Shown here: positions 28,897-37,393 of the stretch, in pieces
Layout: each line of letters starts with the position of its first letter
Numbering within the stretch: position 1 is the first letter of the stretch
Assembly: GCA_017417385.1 (NCBI GenBank)
Contig: JAFPZF010000077.1
Coordinates: forward strand, 1 to 59,336
DNA length: 59,336 nt
Reading direction: 5' to 3'
From: Bacteroidales bacterium
GTDB lineage: Bacteria > Bacteroidota > Bacteroidia > Bacteroidales > Marinilabiliaceae
Position numbers and translations under genes: made by a program
Notes under the pieces: generated by a model
The model's input: only the letters and a program-made list of their open reading frames with translations
Database searches by the model: none
Told to the model about the DNA's origin: nothing

Positions 28897-28928
28897 TTTG
28901 CGTAAATCCAGATTATATTTTAACTTTG
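28897..28928 (+). promoter_or_regulatory. Bacteroides-type promoter of the susR-like gene
   Basis: TTTG at 28897-28900 and TAACTTTG at 28921-28928 with exactly 20 bp between them, a full consensus match. The leader to the ATG at 28956 is about 20 nt. Confidence 0.75.
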
Positions 28929-28955
28929 TGTTACAATTACCAAACGAGACTCTAT

Positions 28956-30530
28956 ATGAGATTTCTGCTTAGATACGCCCTTTCTGTCGCTCTTCTCTTT
29001 CTGGCGACTCTCTCCTCTGCTCAGAAGACTGAACAACTCTTGAATAGGCTCGACGAGATTATCGAGGTCAAGGACTCTTTCCGCTCTGTCCGGCAGGACA
29101 AGTCTGATAGTCTCTCCTCTATCGCCAACTCTCTTCACGGCGCCGACCGTGTTGCTGCCCTCAAAATGCTCTACAATGTCTACAATGGTTTCCGTGCCGA
29201 CTCCGCACTCGCCTGTATCCAGCGTATCGAGAAGGAGCCTTCTTTCTCCTCCGATGTCGACCTCCAGGTCTTTGCTAAGATCTCCCGCGCCCGCACTCTC
29301 GCTATGATGGGGCTCTTCTCCGAGTCTTTCGACATCCTCGATGCTATCGACCTGTCTTCTATCGGTGTCGAGAATCGTCTGAACTTCTTCTACACTAAGT
29401 TCACTGTCTCTGGCTGGTGCGCTGAGTATGCGAGTCACGCGACTGAGGATATCGCAGAGTCTTATCGGCAGTTGATGAGGTCTACCGTCGATTCTATCAT
29501 TGTCACTGAGAAGAATCCCGAACTCCTCGATATGATTCGCGCGACTAAGGCGCTCAACGAGAATCGCCCAGGAGACGTGCTCGAGATCTGTCGTAGGCTA
29601 CTCGACAATGGGCTAGTTGACGAACAGCGGATTTTCGCCAACTCCCTAATGTCTATGGCTTATCAGAAGATTGGGCAGACGGAACTCCAGATTCATTATC
29701 TCGCCGTGACGGCTATAGCCGACATCGAGTCCGGCGTGACTGAGTATATGGCTCTCCCGCAACTAGCACAGGTGCTCTTTGTCAACGGCGACATCCAGCG
29801 CGCCTATCGCTATCTGACTTGCTCTATCGAGGACGCTAACTTCTGCAAGGCCCGCCTCCGTACTATCGAGGCCTCCACGACTTTCCCTATTATCGACAAG
29901 GCTTTCCGAGCCTCTCAGGCTGCTAAACGTAAGTATGTGGTGATCGCTATGTCTATCCTCGCTGGCTTTATGCTCATCCTCGTCGCTATGATATGGTTCC
30001 TCCGCCGCCAGATGCACAAGCTCAACTATACTCGTCAGGAGCTCGAGCGTGCTCACGACTGCCTCAAGGCTGCCGACAAGAAGAAGGACGAATACCTCGC
30101 TATCTATCTCAATAGCTGTCAGCAGTGTATCACTTCTATCGACCGTTATAGGCGTTCCCTCCTCGCCCTCCTCCAGTCTCACAAGATGGACGAGCTGCTT
30201 CGTCAGCTGAAGTCTGACTCTTTTGCTAATACTGAACTGGAACACTTCTACGCGGACTTCGACAAGACGTTCCTCGACCTCTATCCGCATTTTATCGAGA
30301 AGTTCAATGCTCTCCTTAAACCAGAGGCCCGTCAGATTCCCGACAAGGAGGGACAGCTCTCTACTGTCCTCCGTATCTTCGCCCTCATCCGTATGGGCAT
30401 GGACGACAGCGAGGCTATTGCCCACTTCCTCAACTGCTCCCTCCGTACTGTCTACAACTATCGCAGCCGTGTCACTAAGGGCTGTATCTCCGACAAGGAT
30501 GACTTTATTCGCCTTGTCATGCAGATCTGA
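28956..30530 (+). CDS. susR: SusR-like membrane-spanning transcription regulator
   Basis: A 524-residue protein like SusR, the maltose-responsive activator of the sus genes in Bacteroides, and related DUF6377 proteins. I start it at the ATG at 28956, which opens a signal peptide (MRFLLRYALSVALLFLATLS). In order: a periplasmic helical, TPR-like sensor region (about 25-320), a single transmembrane segment (about 327-349, VVIAMSILAGFMLILVAMIW), a basic coiled region, and a C-terminal DNA-binding region where DDSEAIAHFLNCSLRTVYNY (about 482-505) reads as a helix-turn-helix. It is divergent from susA with its own consensus promoter. Binding to the TTTACATTTT boxes is my inference. Confidence 0.85.
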   Translation: MRFLLRYALSVALLFLATLSSAQKTEQLLNRLDEIIEVKDSFRSVRQDKSDSLSSIANSLHGADRVAALKMLYNVYNGFRADSALACIQRIEKEPSFSSDVDLQVFAKISRARTLAMMGLFSESFDILDAIDLSSIGVENRLNFFYTKFTVSGWCAEYASHATEDIAESYRQLMRSTVDSIIVTEKNPELLDMIRATKALNENRPGDVLEICRRLLDNGLVDEQRIFANSLMSMAYQKIGQTELQIHYLAVTAIADIESGVTEYMALPQLAQVLFVNGDIQRAYRYLTCSIEDANFCKARLRTIEASTTFPIIDKAFRASQAAKRKYVVIAMSILAGFMLILVAMIWFLRRQMHKLNYTRQELERAHDCLKAADKKKDEYLAIYLNSCQQCITSIDRYRRSLLALLQSHKMDELLRQLKSDSFANTELEHFYADFDKTFLDLYPHFIEKFNALLKPEARQIPDKEGQLSTVLRIFALIRMGMDDSEAIAHFLNCSLRTVYNYRSRVTKGCISDKDDFIRLVMQI

Positions 30531-30544
30531 ATTGTTTCCTCTTT

Positions 30545-33523
30545 CTATCTTATCGTCATCGTCAGTAGCGGTCTGAACACCCAGTCTTTCGTCTCTGTCC
30601 GCCTACATGCCATGACGCCTATGTTGATGGGGTAGGGGAGTCCTAATAGGTACGTCTCTGCCTGTAGTCTGACTCCACATACGCTCCTCTTTAGGTCTTT
30701 GACGACTACTCGCCCATCCCATAATTTGCTCCGCCCGACACTGACGAACGGCGCCGCTGTCACTCGCTTGATGTACGCTATCGGCCCTATCTCGATGTCG
30801 GGATTGACTATCGGCATCTGATACTGTGCTGTGTATAGCTCGTTCCTGAGGTTGCTGACTGTCGCAAGTGTCACTGGCGCCCCTATTCGCTCAGACAACG
30901 TCCTCCACGTCGTGAGCCCTGACATTATCTCTACCTCGTCTCCCTTCTCCTTCTTCTGTATTCCTCCGTATAGTACTATGCTATGATGCCTCCAGAATCC
31001 CGGCAGGTATATGGTGGCCTCCCCCGTCAGCATCCGCCCATAGTTCGGACTTATGTCATACATTCCCCTGACTGTTATCCCAGCCCTGTAGTTGACGTCT
31101 CTGTCGGCCATCCTTCGCGTCGCCGAGAAGGTCAGCGCCGGCGTGTAGCATACGTAGTCCTTCCCCTTTAGCTTGTACTCATTCGTGCTTAGTCGCTGAT
31201 ATCCGCCTCTAGACCCCCACCTCCTTACTTGCGTCTGCTTATATGTGACGTCTCCTTCTCTCTCGACGTGCACAAGCATCTGTGGCGTGACTCTAAACTC
31301 CCACGCCAGTCTCGAAAACTTTAGTGGCAGGTAGGCCGACGTCTGTATGTTGCTCTTCCTGATGTTGTCGTCTATCTCTAGCGTGGTCGTCTCTATCGCC
31401 CCATTTCTGACGGTGTCTATGCTCATCAGCGTCTCCTGATACTCCTCTTTCCCTACTTTTGCCGTTAGCGATAGTCTGACTGGCAGGAAGTTCCAGTTGA
31501 CGTTTGCAAACAGTCTGCTGTCTTCCTCCTCGGGCTCGATGCTAAGCCCCGCCTGCCACGTTACGGTCCCGTGTGGGTTCTGGCTCGCTATGGCGACTCC
31601 CGTCCCTATCGTCGCGTTGTTTGCATCTACGACTGCCGGACCCCAACTGTGTATGTTTGGCTTCAGGTGTATCCCGATTCCCCTCCTTCGCCTCGCTTCG
31701 ACTTCTCTCCCTTCTCTACTCTCACTTCCCTCTTCCCACTTCTCTCGTCTGAATAGTCCGACTTCCTCTGCGTCTATCTTCCTCCTGCATAGCGAGAATC
31801 CTGTCGCTGTGTATTCTGAGTATATCAGCTCCCCGTCGCAGATTGTCGCATAGTCAGCCCCGTTCCTCGCTGTCGTCAGTCTTTCGCACTTTAGTGTCTC
31901 TCTGTCGACTCTGTATATGTCGGAGTACCCCCCGATGTCCGCCGTGAAGTATATATGGTTTCCCTCACTTGTTATGTTTCTGATGCTTTTGGGCTCGTCT
32001 TCTTTCCCGAAGTGTTCCGGCGAGATAAGTTCTGTCTTCGCACCGCTCTCGGTGTCTATTTCGACTATGTGCTTGCCGTCCGCCTGTAGGACTACTGCTA
32101 TCATGGTCCTGCTGTCTGCCCACTCTATGTCGCTTATCTGCTCGCCTATCTTGACAGTCATGACCTCCCTCCCGCTTTCTTCGAGTGGCATTACTATCCT
32201 GTTTCTCTGGCTCTCGTCGATTCCTATTGCTGCCGTCCGCCCCTCGCTGTTTGTCCTCGGCTTATAGTAGTTCTCCTCATGTCCCTCTGCGCTCTTTGCT
32301 TCTATTCGTTTCGTGCTGTTTCTCCTCAGGTCTGTCTTCATCAGGACGCTGTGCCTGTTGTGCTCCCATATTAGCCCTGTCCTAGTCTCTGTCCATATCA
32401 TCGTGTCACCTTTGATGCTGAAGCTCTTATCGGCTCGCAGCCCCGTGGCGAACATGTAGTGCCGCTTCCCTTCCTTGTCTATGTATGCGAAGTGTCCGAC
32501 TTTTGCGGGTGACGTTATGTATGCTATCAGTCCATCTTTGTATCTCTTTGCCTCCACGACTTCCTCATAGTATCTCTCCGCCTTCCACTCGCTCATCTCT
32601 CTGACTTTCTTCTCGACTTTCTCGACGCCGCTCTCTTTGCTGTCTCCCTTCTCTTTCTCCCACTTCTCTCCCCATTGTCCCATTGCCCATCTGTATGCTG
32701 CCATCTTACGCATGCCAGTCCCCTGTCGCAGCGTCCTGTTGAATGCGACGATTGTGAATGGTCTCCTTCCGACATTCTCGAGCGCTTTCCGCCATGTGTC
32801 CCACCCGAACTCTTCGCTGACTGCCGAGACTGTGTAATACCCCATGTGGTAATAGTCCGGCACAAACCTTTTGTAAGACCCGAAATATGCTTGCGAGTAC
32901 GATGGCGTCCGACCCGCTGTCACCTGTGCCCTCATCTGTTGGAGGAAGATCGGGTTGCGCCCCCTTCCTCCACTTGTGTACTCTGTCTCAGCCCAGACTG
33001 CATCTCCCTCTAGATACCACCTCGGACAGAACAAGCCTAGCACCGCCCCTGTCGTCTGCTGCCCGAAGACGTATGACAGTCCTTTCGTGAATCCTCGTCT
33101 GACGGTCTCAGTCTGCAGGACGTGCCGCCACTCGTGTGTCATGAGGTGCGATATCCACGGGACTCGGTCTTCTTCGCCTGTGTCAAATGTGTATGCTTCT
33201 AGCCTCATCGGTGCTAGCGAGACGAGTCCGTTGCTGTATGCTGTCCTGCTGTGCAGGACTATCGGGACCTTCCTCCTTATCTTTGTGTCGCTGTAGTCTT
33301 TTCCTTCCTTCTGCGTTATGCTGTCTAGGTGCTCGTTGGCTGCCGCAGCCCACTCTATCGCTGGCTGGTCTGCATATATCTCCCATTGGCGACCACTGAC
33401 TGTGTGCCACTTCATCCTCAACGGGTCCGAGCCTGTAGAGTAGTACTGCGCCCTCACCCCAGCCGTCACCATTAGCGACGCCAGGAGCCCGAGCAGTCTC
33501 CATCGCACCTTAACTCTTCGCAT
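30545..33523 (-). CDS. Large exported protein with HEXXH metallopeptidase-like domain and beta-rich C-terminus
   Basis: A 992-residue protein with a signal peptide (about 1-25). The first domain has HEWRH at 130-134 and WYLEGDAVWAE at 169-179, so two His and Glu at the usual spacing for a gluzincin zinc peptidase. Repeated beta segments follow from about 330 to 620 (YIDKEGKRHYMFATG, IYFTADIGGYSDIYRVD), as in TolB-like propellers. The last 350 residues read as outer-membrane beta strands. The layout suggests a surface or outer-membrane peptidase. The active site looks complete but the substrate is unknown. It overlaps the preceding gene by 14 bp and is the last of a five-gene operon, convergent with the susR-like gene. 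Confidence 0.7.
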   Translation of the reverse strand: MRRVKVRWRLLGLLASLMVTAGVRAQYYSTGSDPLRMKWHTVSGRQWEIYADQPAIEWAAAANEHLDSITQKEGKDYSDTKIRRKVPIVLHSRTAYSNGLVSLAPMRLEAYTFDTGEEDRVPWISHLMTHEWRHVLQTETVRRGFTKGLSYVFGQQTTGAVLGLFCPRWYLEGDAVWAETEYTSGGRGRNPIFLQQMRAQVTAGRTPSYSQAYFGSYKRFVPDYYHMGYYTVSAVSEEFGWDTWRKALENVGRRPFTIVAFNRTLRQGTGMRKMAAYRWAMGQWGEKWEKEKGDSKESGVEKVEKKVREMSEWKAERYYEEVVEAKRYKDGLIAYITSPAKVGHFAYIDKEGKRHYMFATGLRADKSFSIKGDTMIWTETRTGLIWEHNRHSVLMKTDLRRNSTKRIEAKSAEGHEENYYKPRTNSEGRTAAIGIDESQRNRIVMPLEESGREVMTVKIGEQISDIEWADSRTMIAVVLQADGKHIVEIDTESGAKTELISPEHFGKEDEPKSIRNITSEGNHIYFTADIGGYSDIYRVDRETLKCERLTTARNGADYATICDGELIYSEYTATGFSLCRRKIDAEEVGLFRREKWEEGSESREGREVEARRRRGIGIHLKPNIHSWGPAVVDANNATIGTGVAIASQNPHGTVTWQAGLSIEPEEEDSRLFANVNWNFLPVRLSLTAKVGKEEYQETLMSIDTVRNGAIETTTLEIDDNIRKSNIQTSAYLPLKFSRLAWEFRVTPQMLVHVEREGDVTYKQTQVRRWGSRGGYQRLSTNEYKLKGKDYVCYTPALTFSATRRMADRDVNYRAGITVRGMYDISPNYGRMLTGEATIYLPGFWRHHSIVLYGGIQKKEKGDEVEIMSGLTTWRTLSERIGAPVTLATVSNLRNELYTAQYQMPIVNPDIEIGPIAYIKRVTAAPFVSVGRSKLWDGRVVVKDLKRSVCGVRLQAETYLLGLPYPINIGVMACRRTETKDWVFRPLLTMTIR

Positions 33524-33971
33524 CCTCCTGCAGGTGTTTCGAGACTCTATAATATACTGCTACCCAGATGGCATTCCAGATGAGGTACGACAACGACGAC
33601 GAGAAGCCTATTGCTATCGCAAAGACCCCAGTCACTCCGAGCTGCGACGCCGCATATACATGGAATCCTGCAAACTTCCCCCTGACGAGTAGCGTCAGCC
33701 CTACTATCTCGATGAGGTTGAATAGCGCAAACCACTGGCCCTGCCTCGCTATGGCATACACCATGTCAAGCGTCACCTGCGTCGTGTCCATGCCATTCGA
33801 GTCCATCATGACCCGCGTCTCCTCCATGGCCTTCCTCGCCTCCTCTGCCGGGATGTCCTGTATGCTTATCATCAGTAGCCCGTAGAATACTCCGATGACC
33901 GACGCTATGCTGCTGAGTATGCACAATACTCTGAGTGTGATCGTCTTCTTGACTGTCTCTTCAGTTTTCAT
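33510..33971 (-). CDS. Small integral membrane protein, unknown function
   Basis: A 153-residue protein with about four hydrophobic segments (roughly 12-34, 78-96, 102-122 and 125-145) and an acidic loop between the first two (IPAEEARKAMEETRVMMDSN). No family motif is recognised. It overlaps the gene before it by 11 bp and the HEXXH-protein gene after it by 14 bp, so it is translated in step with both. A role as a membrane partner of one of them is only an inference. Confidence 0.65.
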   Translation of the reverse strand: MKTEETVKKTITLRVLCILSSIASVIGVFYGLLMISIQDIPAEEARKAMEETRVMMDSNGMDTTQVTLDMVYAIARQGQWFALFNLIEIVGLTLLVRGKFAGFHVYAASQLGVTGVFAIAIGFSSSLSYLIWNAIWVAVYYRVSKHLQEDAKS

Positions 33972-36900
33972 CTTCTGTGTCTCCCTCTCTTCTCAGGTTT
34001 ACTATTGCTTTCCGATGCTTGCCGTTCATCCTGACGTCGAGCGGCTTCTCGACTCTGACGTGGCGGAAGTATTTTGTCTGCTCTACTAGCGGCTGACTGT
34101 CGAGTAGCTTGAAGTTTACGAAGTCTTCGACGCTCTCTGTCTGTACCGACGCATAGCCTATGTTCATCGACGTGACATTGTGGAAGAAGTGCGACCCGAG
34201 CGACGAGTCGAGAGGAAATCCCGGCAGGCTCATCTCGATTATGAGCTTGGCCTTCGAGATCTGCGACCATGCTACCGGTATTCCGATGAACTTGTCCCTC
34301 GTACCCCACCTTCCCGGACCTATCAGGACGTAGTTCCGCCCGTCCTCTATCATCTTGTTGTTGATGTACTCTATCTCTTTCGCCATCTGCTCTGTCTGCA
34401 TCTTGTCGAACTTCTCCGGGTCGGCATAGATGATGTCGGTGATGTTTTCCGGACGCCCGTTGCCGAGGCTCTGCGTGGTGTAGAACAATGTCCTGTCCTC
34501 CTTCGGCTCTGGTATCTGGACGCTGTCACCTCTGAGGTCGGTGATGATTGGCTTCATCTGCAGTAGGTAGAACGACGGGAGTCCGTCCTCGTCCTCATCG
34601 AGGTTGACGGCCCACTCTATCTCTACTGGCGTACCGAAGGCATCTTTCGCTGCTGTCAGCACTGTCGAGAGTAGGTCGGGCAACGGTATGTAGTCGTACT
34701 TTAGTATGTCCGCAAAGTTTACGACTCTCGGACCGTATGCTGATAGTCCCGGCTCTATCGTGTCGTTCTGTGGATTATAGACCGATGCGCAGTGTTTGAG
34801 CGTCCCGTGCTTCTCGGCCTCTGTGATGTCGAGTGTCGCAAGCGGCGCATGTTCCCCATCTTTGACGTAGTCGAGCTTCTTCTTCGACAGGTCTACTGCT
34901 AAAAACTCTACCTGCGTGTTCTTTACGAGGTCGTTGACGGACATTGTGTCGACTCCTGGCCACACCGGGGAAAAACGATACGCCTTGCTTCCCCCGACGA
35001 CGTAGTAGCCCAGCCCGAAGCCGGCTACTGCAAATCCTTCCTCCGGCTGCATGTGAGCCACTGGATAGTAGTTGAAGCTCTGCGCCGTGCCACTGATGTG
35101 TGGATAGTAATACCCATCGTGCTCCCCGCCTACGAGGACTTGGAGTACGACGGCCATCTTCTCCTTCTCTATCGCCTGCTTGATGGTCTGGAAGTATGCC
35201 CTCGACGTCGGCGAGTATATGCTCGCAAAGACCATCTTCACTGCCGTCGCTATGTTCTGGACGTTCTCGTCGAGCTCCTCGGCATTGTTCGGGACGAGGT
35301 AGGTGTCGAAGACGCCCGCAAACGGCTGGTTCATAGAGTCCTCCGACAATGAGCTAGATCGTACTGCTATCGGCGTATGTACCTGCGACGCAAATCTCCT
35401 CAGCCTCATCATGGTCTTCTCGCTCAGCGGCGTGCTGGCAAATCTCCGCCTCAACTCGGCATAGTCGTCTGTCTGCATGACGTACTCCATCAGGTTCCCC
35501 TGCTTCATGAACGACGTGAACTCGTCTGTCCCTATGATAGCCGTGATAGGTATCCTGACTTTGATGTGCGCGTCAAACTGGCGTGTGTCGAGATTCTGTA
35601 TCAACGTGTTTATGAACGCCAGTCCACGCCCCTTGCCGCCTAACTGTCCAGACGCTATCATGATGATGTTCTGCTCGTCGGGGATGTCTACGTCATCATA
35701 GTCGAGGCGCTTGCCCCTTCGCTTCTCCCTCCAGTAGTCGTCCATCTCCTTCAAGATGGTGTTCCTGAACTCCTCGGGATCTTCATAGTCGTAAAACGAT
35801 ATCGCATTGAGCTTCCTCGCCAAAGGTATCTCGCCACGGCTCATCAGCCACGACGATACTCTGAATCCTCGACAGTGCTGCTTCAATTTGTTTGTCGGGA
35901 TGTTCTTGAATATGGTCCTGAACTCCCTGAATCCCTTCGCCTGAGCTATCGGCTTGCCCTGTGACCCTCGGAATATGAAGTCTCCAAACCCGAGCCGGCT
36001 CGTCAGGAAGCTGACCATGTCCTCTCTCAGGGTCTCGCTGTCCTTGTGGAGGAATGTCACCCCGAGCTCCCGCGCCTTGGCCTCGTTTTCGCTGTCCGCA
36101 CTCTGTAATATCGTCGGGAGGTGTGGCATCTCTGTCTTCAGCATCTCGAGTAGCTGTATCCCGGCCGTCGGGTCTAGGGTCCCAGCCCTGTCAAACTCTA
36201 CGTCCGAGATGACGCAGAGGAGATAGTCTCTGTACCGATTGATGATGTATAGCGCATCCTCATAGTTCCTCGCGTGTAGGATCTTCGGGCGCTGCCTCAT
36301 CTTACTGACTCGGTTTATCTCGTTCCTGTCGTCCTCCTGGAGTAGCTTCTGGACTTGGTTGAAGACGATTGAGAACAATAGGCGTAGATATTTTGAATAG
36401 TACTCCGGTGAATCTTCTATCAGGAGTATCACCCTGACTAATCCCATCGCGGTGTCGTTCGGCGCATTGACCTGGTCCTCGGTGCTCTTGACTATCGAGA
36501 ATAGTATGTCTGAGTTTCCTCCCCAGACGAACACCTTGTCGACACTCGGTGTGTTCGACGCCCGACGCTCTATCTCCTTGACGCCTATCTTCTGCGTCGC
36601 AAGTAGGTAGAGCGGGATGTCTGGCTGTATATCTTTTATCTCTTTGCTCAACTCGAACGAGGCATCAACGTCGAGTCCGACCATCAGTATCGCCATGTCG
36701 AACCTCGTCGTCTTCATCAGCTCTATCGCATCTTGCGGATTCGAGACGCCTGTAATCCTCGGTAGCGAGAATAGGCTGTACTGATATATCTCGCCCATGA
36801 ACTGCTCGAAGAAGCTGTCGTCGTTCTCCAGCGTGAACGCATCATAGAGGGTCGCGACAAACAAGATGCTGTGTATCTTGTACTTCATCATGTCGAGATA

Positions 36901-37389
36901 TATGTACTTGTCCAGCACCTGCTTGTTGAAGAACAGCTGTAGCGGCTGCTTGTCTGTCGTCAACGCCTTCCTGAAGTCCTCCGAGACTGTCGTCGTCTTG
37001 CTCCTCGGCCGTGTTGCCCATAGGTCTCGTCCCCTTAGGCTGTCGAGATGCCCGCAGATGAGTCGCGTCGCAACGCTCAGCAGATGCTGCTCGCTGTGTA
37101 GGAATGGCTCCCCGTCTTCCTCTGTCTTCTTATATGCTATCTCGACGGTACCCTTCTGGTCGTCTATGGTGCTGAAATGGCTGCTGATGCTGATTGGCGA
37201 CGAACTATATGCGCGACTCTTGTATGTGTTACCCGCATACGAGATCTGCGCCGACGCCTTGTCCGGCTCCTGCATAGCTTCTGCCAAGGCCTCCGCTACG
37301 TTGCAGAGGGTCTCGTCAAGTGGCGTCGGCGATAACAGACAGTCCGCTATCTTCTGTAGCGCTGCTGTCGTCTGTTGTGGCTGCGTCAT
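33961..37389 (-). CDS. Multidomain signalling protein: GAF-like, two receiver-like domains and PEP-synthase-type ATP-grasp domain
   Basis: A 1142-residue cytoplasmic protein. Residues 1-120 resemble a GAF-type sensor. About 170-300 is a receiver-like fold without acceptor Asp or Lys. About 318-465 is an apparently intact receiver domain (E325/D326, acceptor D396 in VISDVEF, S430, K449 in FLHKD). About 570-1000 is the ATP-grasp domain of phosphoenolpyruvate synthase (GGKGRG at 584-589, AVRSSSLSED near 675, QPFAGVFDTYL near 688). The phosphohistidine swivel and PEP-binding domains of true PEP synthase are absent, so it should not make PEP by the normal route. Proteins annotated as PEP/pyruvate-binding are known in Bacteroidota; the function is unclear. 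It lies 4 bp after the GH127 gene. Confidence 0.72.
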   Translation of the reverse strand: MTQPQQTTAALQKIADCLLSPTPLDETLCNVAEALAEAMQEPDKASAQISYAGNTYKSRAYSSSPISISSHFSTIDDQKGTVEIAYKKTEEDGEPFLHSEQHLLSVATRLICGHLDSLRGRDLWATRPRSKTTTVSEDFRKALTTDKQPLQLFFNKQVLDKYIYLDMMKYKIHSILFVATLYDAFTLENDDSFFEQFMGEIYQYSLFSLPRITGVSNPQDAIELMKTTRFDMAILMVGLDVDASFELSKEIKDIQPDIPLYLLATQKIGVKEIERRASNTPSVDKVFVWGGNSDILFSIVKSTEDQVNAPNDTAMGLVRVILLIEDSPEYYSKYLRLLFSIVFNQVQKLLQEDDRNEINRVSKMRQRPKILHARNYEDALYIINRYRDYLLCVISDVEFDRAGTLDPTAGIQLLEMLKTEMPHLPTILQSADSENEAKARELGVTFLHKDSETLREDMVSFLTSRLGFGDFIFRGSQGKPIAQAKGFREFRTIFKNIPTNKLKQHCRGFRVSSWLMSRGEIPLARKLNAISFYDYEDPEEFRNTILKEMDDYWREKRRGKRLDYDDVDIPDEQNIIMIASGQLGGKGRGLAFINTLIQNLDTRQFDAHIKVRIPITAIIGTDEFTSFMKQGNLMEYVMQTDDYAELRRRFASTPLSEKTMMRLRRFASQVHTPIAVRSSSLSEDSMNQPFAGVFDTYLVPNNAEELDENVQNIATAVKMVFASIYSPTSRAYFQTIKQAIEKEKMAVVLQVLVGGEHDGYYYPHISGTAQSFNYYPVAHMQPEEGFAVAGFGLGYYVVGGSKAYRFSPVWPGVDTMSVNDLVKNTQVEFLAVDLSKKKLDYVKDGEHAPLATLDITEAEKHGTLKHCASVYNPQNDTIEPGLSAYGPRVVNFADILKYDYIPLPDLLSTVLTAAKDAFGTPVEIEWAVNLDEDEDGLPSFYLLQMKPIITDLRGDSVQIPEPKEDRTLFYTTQSLGNGRPENITDIIYADPEKFDKMQTEQMAKEIEYINNKMIEDGRNYVLIGPGRWGTRDKFIGIPVAWSQISKAKLIIEMSLPGFPLDSSLGSHFFHNVTSMNIGYASVQTESVEDFVNFKLLDSQPLVEQTKYFRHVRVEKPLDVRMNGKHRKAIVNLRREGDTEDEN

Positions 37390-37393
37390 GATT

